Assembly: GCF_027498035.1 (NCBI RefSeq)
Contig: NZ_CP114978.1
Coordinates: 248,001-312,000 of the forward strand
Length of the DNA: 64,000 bases
Direction: 5' to 3'
Origin: Pseudoxanthomonas sp.
Lineage (GTDB): Bacteria > Pseudomonadota > Gammaproteobacteria > Xanthomonadales > Xanthomonadaceae
In this document: positions 45,457 through 53,955 of the stretch, in pieces
Position numbering within the stretch: the first letter of the stretch is position 1
Layout of the letters: each line of letters starts with the position of its first letter
Program-made: the position numbers and the translations under genes
The notes under the pieces: model-generated
The model's input: the letters and a program-made list of their open reading frames with translations, nothing else
Told to the model about the DNA's origin: nothing
The model's database searches: none

Positions 45457-46818
45457 ATGACCGACGTGCGGTTCTGGATTGAACATGCCTTGCTCCCGCA
45501 GGGTTGGGTGCGCGATGTGCGACTGCAGGTCAGCGCAGGGCGCATCGTCGGGGTGATGCCGGGGGCGGTGCCCGAACACGGCGACGTGCGCCTGAAGATC
45601 GGCGTGCCGGGCCTGGGCAACCTGCACAGCCATGCGTTCCAGCGCGGCATGGCCGGGCTGGCGGAGATCGGCGGGGCCAGCGGCGACAGCTTCTGGACCT
45701 GGCGCGAGCTGATGTACACCTTCCTGCACCGGCTCGACCCGGACAGCTTCCAGGCCATCGCTGAGCAGGCTTACATGGAGATGCTGGAAGCCGGCTTCAC
45801 CCGCGTCGGCGAATTCCATTACCTGCATCACCAGCCTGATGGCGCGCGGTACGACCGGCCGGCCGAGATGTCCGCGCGCGTCGCGGCGGCCGCGCACGCG
45901 ACCGGGATCGGCCTGACCTTGTTGCCGGTGTTCTACGCCCACGCCGATTTCGGTGGCGCGCCGCCCAATCCGGCGCAGCGTCGGCTGATCCACGATGTGG
46001 ACGGCTTTGCCCGCCTGCTGGACGACGCATCGCGCGCGGTCGCGTCGCTTGGCGATGCGGTGCTCGGCATCGCGCCGCACAGCCTGCGCGCGGTCACGCC
46101 GGAGGAGTTGAATGTCCTGGTGCCGCTGACTGCCGGCCCGGTCCATATTCACATCGCCGAGCAGACCCGTGAAGTCGACGCCTGCCTGGCCTGGTCCAGC
46201 CAGCGCCCGGTGCAATGGCTCTACGACCATGCGCCGGTCGATGCGCGCTGGTGCCTGGTGCACGCCACGCACGTCGATCCGGCCGAAGTGGCGGCGATGG
46301 TCGCCAGCCAGGCCGTGGTCGGCCTGTGCCCGATCACCGAAGCGAATCTGGGTGACGGCATCTTCCCGATGCAGGCGTTCGCGCAGGCGGGCGGGCGCTT
46401 CGGCGTGGGTTCGGATTCCAACGTGCTGATCGACGCGGCCGAGGAACTGCGCCTGCTCGAATACGGCCAGCGTCTGGTCGCGCGCGGGCGCAACGTGCTG
46501 GCGCGTGGCGATGGGGTATCCAGCGGACGCTGGCTGTATCAGGGTGCGTTGGACGGCGCGGCGCAGGCGCTGGGGGGTGAAGCAGGCCTGGTGGTCGGGG
46601 CATCGGCGGATCTGGTCGAACTCGATGCCGGCCACGCTGCGATGACGGCACGCAGTGGCGATGCCTGGCTGGACAGCTGGCTCTTCGCCGCGCGCCGTGG
46701 CGCGGTCAAGGCCGTCTGGCGGGCAGGGCGGCAGGTCGTCAGCGAAGGACGCCATCGCCACCGCGAGGCCATCGCCGCGCGTTACGCCGCCGTGCTGCAC
46801 AAGGTGCTGGGCGCATGA
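45457..46818 (+). CDS. hutF: Formimidoylglutamate deiminase
   Basis: Converts formiminoglutamate to formylglutamate and ammonia. 453 residues. ATG 45457 is preferred, since GGAA stands six bases upstream; ATG 45451 is too close to it. Amidohydrolase motifs HSHAFQRGMAGL, GEFHYLHH, HIHIAEQ and GSDSNV support HutF. Opens the plus-strand arm, followed by hutC. Confidence 0.93.
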   Translation: MTDVRFWIEHALLPQGWVRDVRLQVSAGRIVGVMPGAVPEHGDVRLKIGVPGLGNLHSHAFQRGMAGLAEIGGASGDSFWTWRELMYTFLHRLDPDSFQAIAEQAYMEMLEAGFTRVGEFHYLHHQPDGARYDRPAEMSARVAAAAHATGIGLTLLPVFYAHADFGGAPPNPAQRRLIHDVDGFARLLDDASRAVASLGDAVLGIAPHSLRAVTPEELNVLVPLTAGPVHIHIAEQTREVDACLAWSSQRPVQWLYDHAPVDARWCLVHATHVDPAEVAAMVASQAVVGLCPITEANLGDGIFPMQAFAQAGGRFGVGSDSNVLIDAAEELRLLEYGQRLVARGRNVLARGDGVSSGRWLYQGALDGAAQALGGEAGLVVGASADLVELDAGHAAMTARSGDAWLDSWLFAARRGAVKAVWRAGRQVVSEGRHRHREAIAARYAAVLHKVLGA

Positions 46819-46900
46819 GTGGTTGTGGTCGGCCTGCGATATCGTCCAGGCGTCTGCGTCATGCTGGCGTGGGCAGGCTGCAACCAGGAAAGCAACACGC

Positions 46901-47629
46901 ATGAGCAACAGCGGGGCGATGCCGCTCAACCAGCGGATCCGCGGCGACATCGAAGGCAACATCCGCAGCGGCGCCTGGCCACCGGGCCATCGCATTCCGT
47001 CCGAACACGCGTTGATGGTCGAGTACGGCTGCTCGCGGATGACGGTGAACAAGGTGCTGGCGATGCTGGCCGATGCGGGGATGATCGAGCGCCGCCGCCG
47101 CGCCGGTTCATTCGTGTCGCGTCCGCATCCGCACATCGAACAGGTGGCGCTGGAGATCCCTGATATCCCGATCGTGGTCGCCGCGCGCGGCCACGTCTAC
47201 GGCTACCGGCTGTTGCAGCGACAGCTGCGCAAGTCCCGTGCCGGCCACCCGCAGGAGCACGAACTGGGCAGCCAGGACCGGTTGCTGGCGCTGCAATGCC
47301 TGCATCTGGCCGATGGCCGGCCGCTGGCGCTGGAACAGCGGGTGATCGACGTGGCCACCGTGCCGGAGGCGTTGCAGCAGGACTTCGGCGTGCTGGCGCC
47401 GGGCAGCTGGTTGCTGCGTACCGTGCCGTGGACGCGCGCGCAGCACAGGATCAGCGCGGTCAATGCCGATGCCACGCAGAGCGCTGCGCTGGCGGTGGCA
47501 GTCGGCACCGCGTGCCTGGTCATCGACCGCCATACCTGGCGCGGCGAACAGCCGGTGACCTATGTACGGCAGGTGTTCCTCGGCGAGGCCTATGACCTGG
47601 TGGCGCGGTTCGCGCCTGGGTTGCGCTGA
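46901..47629 (+). CDS. hutC: Histidine utilisation repressor, GntR/HutC family
   Basis: 242 residues from ATG 46901. GntR winged helix (LNQRIRGDIEGNIRSGAWPPGHRIPSEHALMVEYGCSRMTVNKVLAMLADAGMIERRRRAGSFV) and a UTRA effector domain (about 95-240) that senses urocanate in known members. Only local regulator gene of the hut locus; the operator at 45402 is its likely target. Confidence 0.94.
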   Translation: MSNSGAMPLNQRIRGDIEGNIRSGAWPPGHRIPSEHALMVEYGCSRMTVNKVLAMLADAGMIERRRRAGSFVSRPHPHIEQVALEIPDIPIVVAARGHVYGYRLLQRQLRKSRAGHPQEHELGSQDRLLALQCLHLADGRPLALEQRVIDVATVPEALQQDFGVLAPGSWLLRTVPWTRAQHRISAVNADATQSAALAVAVGTACLVIDRHTWRGEQPVTYVRQVFLGEAYDLVARFAPGLR

Positions 47630-47663
47630 GCCGCAGGCGGAAGGAACGGGCTTGGGATAGCGC

Positions 47664-47685
47664 GACGCCGCCCGCAGGCGGCGTT
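47664..47685. terminator. Hairpin after hutC
   Basis: ACGCCGCC-CGCA-GGCGGCGT stem between convergent genes, with no long T run; possible terminator. Confidence 0.5.
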
Positions 47686-47716
47686 GTCACGGTTGCGGTG
47701 CATCGGCGGCGTGGCC

Positions 47717-47998
47717 TCAGGCCAGCACGGACAGGATGGTGCCGACCGTGCCGATCGCTGCCAGCACCTTGCCGGCGGTATAGAACTTGTTCTGTTCTTC
47801 CTTGGGTTTCTCGATCGTGGGGTCGTCCAGCCCGAGCGCACCGCTGACCATCGAATGCACGGCCTGCAGGCTGCCTCCCTCGCTTTGGCTGGTGGCTTCC
47901 GCCTCATCGGCCTTGGCGACGTTCTTGTCGCCCTCCACCTTCGGGGTGGGGCGATTGGCAAGGGCGGCGCTGCTGCTGCCGACGCTGCTGATGGCCAT
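47717..47998 (-). CDS. Small hypothetical protein with hydrophobic C-terminus
   Basis: 93 residues, GGAG nine bases before ATG. The N-terminal half is Ser/Ala/Glu-rich and disordered (MAISSVGSSSAALANRP); the C-terminus YTAGKVLAAIGTVGTILSVLA is one hydrophobic helix. No signal peptide. The Ser-rich start without hydrophobic leader is compatible with a type III secretion-like signal, but nothing around it supports that. No family recognised. Confidence 0.6.
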   Translation of the reverse strand: MAISSVGSSSAALANRPTPKVEGDKNVAKADEAEATSQSEGGSLQAVHSMVSGALGLDDPTIEKPKEEQNKFYTAGKVLAAIGTVGTILSVLA

Positions 47999-48098
47999 CT
48001 GGACGTGCTCCGTAATCAGTTACCTATCAAGTTAACGGCGGGGCTGACAGGAAATTGAGGCCCTATTCGGGGTTTCACGGACTGACACAGCCTCCCTC

Positions 48099-48194
48099 GT
48101 AGAGCCGAGCTTGTTCGGCTGCTCTCCGGCTGGATCATCGGGAAAGCCCCGGCGGAGTCCCCAAGACGGGGTTGAAACAAGTTCCGCGCTACAG
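48099..48194. repeat. Degenerate SMAG-like repeat
   Basis: GTAGAGCCGAGCTTGTTCGG at 48099-48118 forms a hairpin of the same type as at 2324. The partner near 48181-48194 (GTTCCGCGCTACAG) is decayed. Between two minus-strand genes. Confidence 0.65.
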
Positions 48195-48223
48195 GTATGG
48201 AGCGCAGGGAGGCATGGGTCGAA

Positions 48224-49207
48224 TCAATGGTGCCCGGTCGGCGGCACGGCCAGTGGCGCGGCTTCGCACTGGCGCCAGCGCACGCGCTCGTTGCTGTCCG
48301 GTGCCGGATTGAGCTGGATCCGCGAGAGCGTCAGCTCCGGATGCTTGGCCAGCTCGGCACAGACCGTGGCCATGACCGCGGCTTCGCTGGCGAGCATGTC
48401 CACCGACAGCGTCGAACCCGAAATCCACATCGGCTGGCGCAGGCCGCCCGCCTTGGCCAGGGCCTTGGCGACCTGGCTGCGCTGCTGGGCCAGTTCCTGC
48501 TCGGTGACTGGTTCGGCGGGCATCGGGATCGTCGGCGTCGTGGCCGCTGGCGGCGGGGCGACCGGTGCCACCGTGGGTGCCACCGTCGAGGCCTGCTGCA
48601 CGGACGGCACGGCTTCGGTCACGGGAAGGAGCGTGGTGACCAGCACGCCAGTCAGCAGGGCCAGGATCCAGCACAGGCCGATGCGCCGGCGCGCATGCAG
48701 GTTGGCCTGGCCGACGATGCGCTGGGTGATGGCGCTGTCCAGCATCGGCTTCACTTCATGCCACAGCCTGGCCCCGTCGAGGACTTCGACGCTGGAACGC
48801 TCGGCCTTGTCGCGGCCAGTGGCATCGACCACGCCCTCGGTGGCCAGGATGGCGCGGTGCGCGCCACGCAGGCGCGCTTCGGAAGCCAGTTCGTCGATGG
48901 CGACCGAGCCGATGCGATAGGCGGTGCCGTGCTTGCAGCTGAGCAGCCAGTGTTTGCCCTGGGCATCGCCCAGCAGGAAGCTCGGATGCTGGTTGCGGAC
49001 ATCTTCCGGTTCGAACGACAGGCGTTCCAGCCCGCGCAGCTGCAGCGAAGACAGCACAAGCCGCGAGAAGTCGCGCCAACGCATGGCGGCCAGCGCCAGC
49101 AGGCCGGCCGAGGTTTCATCGATCCGGCGCCGAAGCACCCACAGGTAGAACGTTGCAGCAAGACCAAGCGCCAGGGCGACGAGGGTTCCGATCAGCCAGG
49201 ACGGCAT
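48224..49207 (-). CDS. Membrane protein with Mrr/restriction-endonuclease-like domain
   Basis: 327 residues. An N-terminal membrane helix (residues 4-25), then a domain with DFSRLVLSSLQLRGLERLSF, DAQGKHWLLSCKHG and AILATEGVVD. This follows the Mrr-type PD-(D/E)xK order (helix, Asp, x-x-Lys, glycine, strand), with SCK in place of the usual QxK/ExK. A second membrane helix at about 176-195 and a Pro/Ala-rich periplasmic linker precede a C-terminal domain with WISGSTLSVDML. It does not look like a restriction enzyme. Function unknown. Confidence 0.65.
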   Translation of the reverse strand: MPSWLIGTLVALALGLAATFYLWVLRRRIDETSAGLLALAAMRWRDFSRLVLSSLQLRGLERLSFEPEDVRNQHPSFLLGDAQGKHWLLSCKHGTAYRIGSVAIDELASEARLRGAHRAILATEGVVDATGRDKAERSSVEVLDGARLWHEVKPMLDSAITQRIVGQANLHARRRIGLCWILALLTGVLVTTLLPVTEAVPSVQQASTVAPTVAPVAPPPAATTPTIPMPAEPVTEQELAQQRSQVAKALAKAGGLRQPMWISGSTLSVDMLASEAAVMATVCAELAKHPELTLSRIQLNPAPDSNERVRWRQCEAAPLAVPPTGHH

Positions 49208-49456
49208 GTTGAACTTTTCCAGTAAAACGCGGGGAGGGAGTTTAGTGCGTGCCGAGGATTTTGAGGTGCGCTGCGTTGGTTTTCAGCGATGTGGGTGACG
49301 CATGGCGCCGTGTTGCACGCATTGCCAAGGTGGCTGATGCGCGCGTTGTCCCGGCGCATCACCGGCCAGCCCGCATGCATCTCCAGATCCACGGCATGTT
49401 CATGGAAAACGTCTCCGGACGAGGTGTTGCGCACCGGGCCCACGTCAGCCCCTTGG

Positions 49457-50050
49457 TCAGGTCGAGGCCGGCTTGCGGCCTGGCTTCCCGCTGGCACGCA
49501 CCGGGGCCTTCTTGACGGCGCGCTTCACGGCTTTGCGTGGCGCTGCCTTCTTCGCGGTCGTTTTCCTGGCGGGCGCACCGGGGGCGCTGGCCGGAGCCTT
49601 GCGGCTTGCAGTTTTCCGGGTCGCAGTCTCGGGTGCCGGGGGCGCGTTGTGTTTGCGCAGCTGGTCGTTGAGTGCGTCGATCCGGTCGATCAGTGCGCCG
49701 AGTTCGCGCCGGGTCGGGACTTCCAGCGATTTCAGCGCGCCCTGCACATTCGCGCGGAAGGCTTGGTCAACCTTGCCAAGGGTGTCGCGCGCGCCTTGGA
49801 CGGTGTCGTCCAGGGCATCGCGCAGCTTGCCTGCACCAGCACCGGCGCGTTGCTCGACGCGGCTTCCTTCCTTGACCAGGGTGTCGAACAGTTGGGTGCC
49901 CTGGGTCTGGGCGCGGCTGAAGGCGCCGACGCCAGCCAGCCAGATCTGCTGGGCCGATTCGCCCAGGGTCTGCTGCAGCCGTTCAGCCTGCTGCTGCAAT
50001 GAAGGTTCGGATGCGGAATTGCGCTTGCCTGCGGTCTTCTTCGTGGCCAT
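49457..50050 (-). CDS. Phasin-like PHA granule protein (PhaF/PhaI type)
   Basis: 197 residues from ATG 50050. The N-terminal phasin part (LQQTLGESAQQIWLAGVGAFSRAQTQGTQLFDTLVKEGSRVE) forms amphipathic helices and a coiled coil. The C-terminal 60 residues are Ala/Lys/Pro repeats like histone H1, as in PhaF, which ties granules to the nucleoid. A PHA-system regulator gene lies nearby at 50972. No PHA synthase is in the window. Confidence 0.85.
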   Translation of the reverse strand: MATKKTAGKRNSASEPSLQQQAERLQQTLGESAQQIWLAGVGAFSRAQTQGTQLFDTLVKEGSRVEQRAGAGAGKLRDALDDTVQGARDTLGKVDQAFRANVQGALKSLEVPTRRELGALIDRIDALNDQLRKHNAPPAPETATRKTASRKAPASAPGAPARKTTAKKAAPRKAVKRAVKKAPVRASGKPGRKPAST

Positions 50051-50193
50051 GGGGTGCCTCCGGATCGGATGGAATGCCCGAGATCGGGCTTCGCCGGCAG
50101 TGTCCCTGCCATTGGGTGAGCGCGATGTCACCGTGCCGCCGCTGGATGGATCGACAGGCGCGCGCTTGCAGGGCCGCTTGCCGCGGGCCGATC

Positions 50194-50991
50194 ATGCCGA
50201 GCATGGCGCGAGGCACTCCCATTCCTGCACGTCTTGCCCGGCGCTTGTCCTGGCACCAGGCGCTGCATGACCCGCAGCGCGAGCCGCGCAATGCCTCGCG
50301 CTGGCTTTCGCCGCTGCGGCAGTGGCAGGCCAGGCGCGTCGAACACAGCTTCGGCCATTTCCTCGAAGACCCGCAGCGCCACGACGCGGCGATGTTCTTC
50401 CTGTCCGAGGTCTACGGCGACCACGACTTCAGCCGGCGCGATGCCAGCGTGGCCAGGATCGTGCCGACGATGCAGAAGCTGCTGCCGGCCTCGGTGCTGG
50501 GGACCCTGGCAGACGCGATCGAACTGGATGCGCTGACCCATGCGCTGGACCTGCGCATGGCCGGCGCGCTGGAATCCCTGGCGCCGCGGCGCAAGACCCT
50601 GGACCAGGCGCTGTACGCGCAGGCCTATCGACAGGTGGGCCTGCGACGGCTGCGCCTGCACCAGATCGCGCTGATCGTGCGGGTCGGTGCGGGGCTGGCG
50701 CAGGCCGTGCGCCTGCCCGGCGTGTCGATGCTGCTGCGGCTTTCGCGTGGGCCGGCCAGGGCGACCGGGTTGGCTGATCTGCAGGGATTCCTGGAGCGCG
50801 GCTTTGCGGCCTTCGCGCTGCTGGGCGACGCAGGCACGTTCCTGCACGAGATCCAAACCAGCGAGCGGGCCAGTGCCGGGCGGTTGTTCGCCGGCAAGCC
50901 GGATCCGTTCGGGCTGGGGGCGCCAGCCAAACCGGCCGCCGCGAAGCGACCGGCGACGAAACGGCCTGCGGTCAGGCGAACCGCTCGCTGA
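50194..50991 (+). CDS. FFLEELY-motif-type protein
   Basis: 265 residues from ATG 50194 (ATG 50203 is also possible). AAMFFLSEVYGDHDFSRRDASVARIVPTM and LADAIELDALTHALDLRMA correspond to the gammaproteobacterial family named for its FFLEELY motif, here FFLSEVY. Helical, function unknown. Ends with a Lys/Arg/Pro-rich tail. Located between a phasin and a PHA-system protein and overlapping the latter's 3' end by 20 bases, which suggests a link with PHA granules. Confidence 0.75.
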   Translation: MPSMARGTPIPARLARRLSWHQALHDPQREPRNASRWLSPLRQWQARRVEHSFGHFLEDPQRHDAAMFFLSEVYGDHDFSRRDASVARIVPTMQKLLPASVLGTLADAIELDALTHALDLRMAGALESLAPRRKTLDQALYAQAYRQVGLRRLRLHQIALIVRVGAGLAQAVRLPGVSMLLRLSRGPARATGLADLQGFLERGFAAFALLGDAGTFLHEIQTSERASAGRLFAGKPDPFGLGAPAKPAAAKRPATKRPAVRRTAR

Positions 50992-51247
50992 GCACGCGGC
51001 GGATTTCCGACTCGATCGGGCCCTTCATGGCCGACATCAGGAAGCCCAGTTCGGCGGTGACGTGCAGGGCATCGGGCTGCATGGCGATGCGGCCATCGAC
51101 GCCGGCACCGTTGAAAGCCAGTGTGTCGCCATCCCAGTGGTGGTCCACGCCGAAGCGGCTGGACAGCTTGCTGGCCACTTCCTCGAGTGCCGCGCGGGTC
51201 TGTTCGGGCGTCTTGGTGTTGGGGTGCTGGATTTCGATGCGGGACAT
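50972..51247 (-). CDS. Polyhydroxyalkanoic acid system family protein
   Basis: 91 residues. MSRIEIQHPNTKTPEQTRAALEEVASKLSSRFGVDHHWDGDTLAFNGAGVDGRI and LGFLMSAMKGPIESEIRRVLSERF match the small PHA-granule region family. It converges with the FFLEELY-type gene. Groups with the phasin at 49457. Confidence 0.85.
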   Translation of the reverse strand: MSRIEIQHPNTKTPEQTRAALEEVASKLSSRFGVDHHWDGDTLAFNGAGVDGRIAMQPDALHVTAELGFLMSAMKGPIESEIRRVLSERFA

Positions 51248-51340
51248 GGCGGCTGCTGTGCGAAAGAAAGTAGTGGTGCATTGTGCGCAGGCAGGGCGCG
51301 GGGCGCCAAGCGTGGGTGCTGCATGCTAGGCTCGCGCCGC

Positions 51341-52138
51341 GTGCAGAACCTCAGTCTCCATTTCCCCCAGGGCCGAACGGCCGACCGTGCATTGGGCACC
51401 GGTGTCCACCGCATCGTGCGCGAAGCCAGTGGCACGATCGGCGTGGGCGATGCCGTGCCCGGCGCACTGCTGGTGCAGTTTTGCCTGGACCGTCGCGGCC
51501 TGTGGCTGCAAGTGCCGTCGGGCATGCGCGGCATCCACGTCAACGGTCGCCCGGTCCGGCGCATGGCCATGCTGCGCCCTGGCGATGCGGTCTACGCCGA
51601 TGGCGTGGAAGTGCTGGTACGCGGCCAGGCCTCGACCAATACGCCCCATGCCGCGCCGCGCAGTGGCGAATCCGATCCGCGCGTCGTGTTGCGTGGCATT
51701 GGTGGGCGTCATCACGGCCGTGCGTTCCCGATTGAATCCGGTTGCGTGGTCGGTGCCTCGCGCGAGGCCGACATCCGCGTCGAGGCCCCGCACATCGGCC
51801 AGCAGCATGCGCGGCTGAGCCTGCATGGCGGCGGCGTGGTGTTGCGTCACCACGATGGCGCGGTGACCAGCGTGGTCAACGGCATTCCGGTGCATGAAGC
51901 CATGTTGGGCGCGGGCGACCAGGTCGCGTTCGACCCGCAGTCGCGCTTCGTGGTGGAAATCCCGTGGGCGCAGCTGGAGGCGGACAAATCGATGGCCGCC
52001 GACGAGGGCGAAACCGAAGTCGCGCTCCAGGCCGAAAAGCCTTCGGGCGCGTCGTTCAAGCGCTGGCCCTGGCTGCTTATTGCGGCCGCGGGGCTGGCCG
52101 GGCTGTTGTCGCTGCTGCTGCTGTTCGGCGCCGGCTGA
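51341..52138 (+). CDS. FHA-domain membrane protein
   Basis: 265 residues from GTG 51341. ATG 51323 overlaps a GCTAGGCT string that looks like a -10 box, so the GTG is preferred. Two FHA-like segments are visible: GIHVNGRPVRRMAMLRPGDAV (about 60-95) and the better VVGASREADIRVEAPHIGQQHARLSLHGGG (about 135-200), which would bind phosphothreonine. A single membrane helix lies at the C-terminus (WPWLLIAAAGLAGLLSLLLLF). The last 62 bases overlap msrQ on the other strand. Confidence 0.78.
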   Translation: MQNLSLHFPQGRTADRALGTGVHRIVREASGTIGVGDAVPGALLVQFCLDRRGLWLQVPSGMRGIHVNGRPVRRMAMLRPGDAVYADGVEVLVRGQASTNTPHAAPRSGESDPRVVLRGIGGRHHGRAFPIESGCVVGASREADIRVEAPHIGQQHARLSLHGGGVVLRHHDGAVTSVVNGIPVHEAMLGAGDQVAFDPQSRFVVEIPWAQLEADKSMAADEGETEVALQAEKPSGASFKRWPWLLIAAAGLAGLLSLLLLFGAG

Positions 52139-52799
52139 GCGATTTCCAGGCGCGCCAACCCAGCAGCACGGCCAGGATGCCGGCATAGAGCATCGGCTCG
52201 CGGATGTCGGACTTCACCAGCCACCAGAAATGCAGCACGGCCAGCACGCCGATGGCGTAGATGGCCTTGTGCAGCTTGCCCCAGTTGCGGCCCAGCCGGC
52301 GGATCCAGCCGGTGGTCGAGGTGATCGCCAGCGGCACCAGCAGCAGCCAGGCGGTGAATCCCACGGTGATGTACGGGCGCTTGACGATCTCGGCGAAGAT
52401 CTGGGTCCAGTAGCCACGCAGGTCCAGCCCGAGATAAGCGCCCAGGTGCAGGGTCGCGTAGGCGAAGGCGTACAACCCCAGCATCCGGCGGAAGCGGAGG
52501 AATTCGGCCCGTCCGGTGAGCTGGCGCAGCGGCGTCATCACCAGGCAGATCAGCACGAACCGCAGCGCCCATTGGCCGGTGAAGTGTTCGACCGCGGCGA
52601 TCGGATCGGCGCCGAGTGCGTCGCTGCCGGTCTGCCACACCGCCCAGAAGCGCCAGCCCAGCAGGGCCAGCGGCATCAGGCACAGCAGGTGGACCACCGC
52701 CTTGGCGGCGACCAGCCAGGCGGGCGTCTTGGGTTTGGGGCGGGTTGGTCGGGGGCGTGCGGCAGGGGTAGGGGCAGGGCGCTCGGCACTCAGAACCAT
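52077..52799 (-). CDS. msrQ: MsrPQ heme-binding membrane subunit
   Basis: 240 residues. Six-helix ferric-reductase-like membrane protein: HFTGQWALRFVLICLVMTPLR, RRMLGLYAFAYATLHLGAYLGLDL, WGKLHKAIYAIGVLAVLHF with heme His residues. It passes electrons to periplasmic MsrP for repair of oxidised methionine. A Pro/Arg-rich N-terminal tail and a C-terminal Ala-rich tail extend the core. The start overlaps msrP by ten bases. Confidence 0.93.
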   Translation of the reverse strand: MVLSAERPAPTPAARPRPTRPKPKTPAWLVAAKAVVHLLCLMPLALLGWRFWAVWQTGSDALGADPIAAVEHFTGQWALRFVLICLVMTPLRQLTGRAEFLRFRRMLGLYAFAYATLHLGAYLGLDLRGYWTQIFAEIVKRPYITVGFTAWLLLVPLAITSTTGWIRRLGRNWGKLHKAIYAIGVLAVLHFWWLVKSDIREPMLYAGILAVLLGWRAWKSLSRRRTAAAATTARPAPRPQ

Positions 52800-53758
52800 T
52801 TGTGCAGGTCCATCCCGCTGTACATCGAGGCGACCTGGTCGGCGTAGCCATTGAACATGCGCGTTTCGATGCGCTCGGCGAACAGCTTGCTGGCATTGCC
52901 CGCGATCCGGCGCTCGGTCTTCTGGCTCCAGCGCGGATGGTCGACCTGCGGGTTGACGTTGGAGAAGAACCCGTACTCGCTGGGCTGCAGGTCATGCCAG
53001 GCGGTTTCCGGCATCTTCTCGACGAACCTGATCTCCACGATCGACTTGATGCTCTTGAAGCCGTACTTCCATGGCACCACCAGCCGCAGCGGCGCACCGT
53101 TCTGTTGCGGCAACGCCTTGCCGTACAGGCCGGTGGCCAGGAACGCCAGCGGGTTCATCGCTTCGTCCATGCGCAGGCCCTCGCGGTAGGGCCAGTTGAT
53201 CGAGCGGTAGCGGATGCCTGGCATCTGCTGCGGATCGGCCAAGGTGGTGAAGGCCACGTACTTGGCCTTGGAGGTCGGCGCGAACTGCTTGAGTACCGCT
53301 GCGAGCGGAATGCCGATCCATGGGATCACCATCGACCAGCCTTCCACGCAGCGCAGGCGATAGATGCGCTCCTCGGCCGGGGCGGCCTTGAGGATGTCTT
53401 CCAGGTTGACCTTGCCGGGCTTGTCGCATTCGCCAGACACGGTGACCGTCCATGGCGAGGTCTTGAGCGTCTTGGGCGCGCGCGAAGGATCGGTCTTGTC
53501 GGTGCCGAATTCGTAGAAGTTGTTGTAGCTGGTGACGTCTTCCAGCCTGGTCAACTCCTCGGTGGTGCGGAAGCCGGACCTGGCCTGTTCCGGGGTGACC
53601 ACGGCCTGGGGTGCGGCAGGCGGATCGGCATCGGCACAACCGGCCAGGGCCAGCGCGGGTGCAGCGGCCATCAGCCGGAACAGATCGCGCCGCCCGCGGT
53701 AGATGGCTTCATCGGTGACCTGGTGGTCCTTGATCTTCAGGGCGTCGCGAATGGACAC
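52790..53758 (-). CDS. msrP: Protein-methionine-sulfoxide reductase catalytic subunit
   Basis: 322 residues. Molybdopterin enzyme that reduces methionine sulfoxide in periplasmic proteins. Molybdenum ligand Cys137 in YRLRCVEGWSMVIPW. A twin-arginine leader (GRRDLFRLM) is followed by LALAGC at residues 36-41, a plausible lipobox, so the protein may be a Tat-exported lipoprotein. SNVNPQVDHPRWSQ near the end is characteristic of MsrP. Confidence 0.95.
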   Translation of the reverse strand: MSIRDALKIKDHQVTDEAIYRGRRDLFRLMAAAPALALAGCADADPPAAPQAVVTPEQARSGFRTTEELTRLEDVTSYNNFYEFGTDKTDPSRAPKTLKTSPWTVTVSGECDKPGKVNLEDILKAAPAEERIYRLRCVEGWSMVIPWIGIPLAAVLKQFAPTSKAKYVAFTTLADPQQMPGIRYRSINWPYREGLRMDEAMNPLAFLATGLYGKALPQQNGAPLRLVVPWKYGFKSIKSIVEIRFVEKMPETAWHDLQPSEYGFFSNVNPQVDHPRWSQKTERRIAGNASKLFAERIETRMFNGYADQVASMYSGMDLHKWF

Positions 53759-53955
53759 GGGGTTCTCCTGTGAAAGTCACAATGGCAACCAATTGGACGT
53801 GCAAAGCGCCGGAAAATTCCCTGCTCCTGCGACTTTTCCATCCTTACGCCGCCGCATTCCATCCCGGTTACGCAAATCGCGTCAGCGCGGATGCAGGCGC
53901 GGGCGTTTGCCGATTCAGGCTGCGGCATACTATGCGCCCCCTGAAAGAGGCTGCC

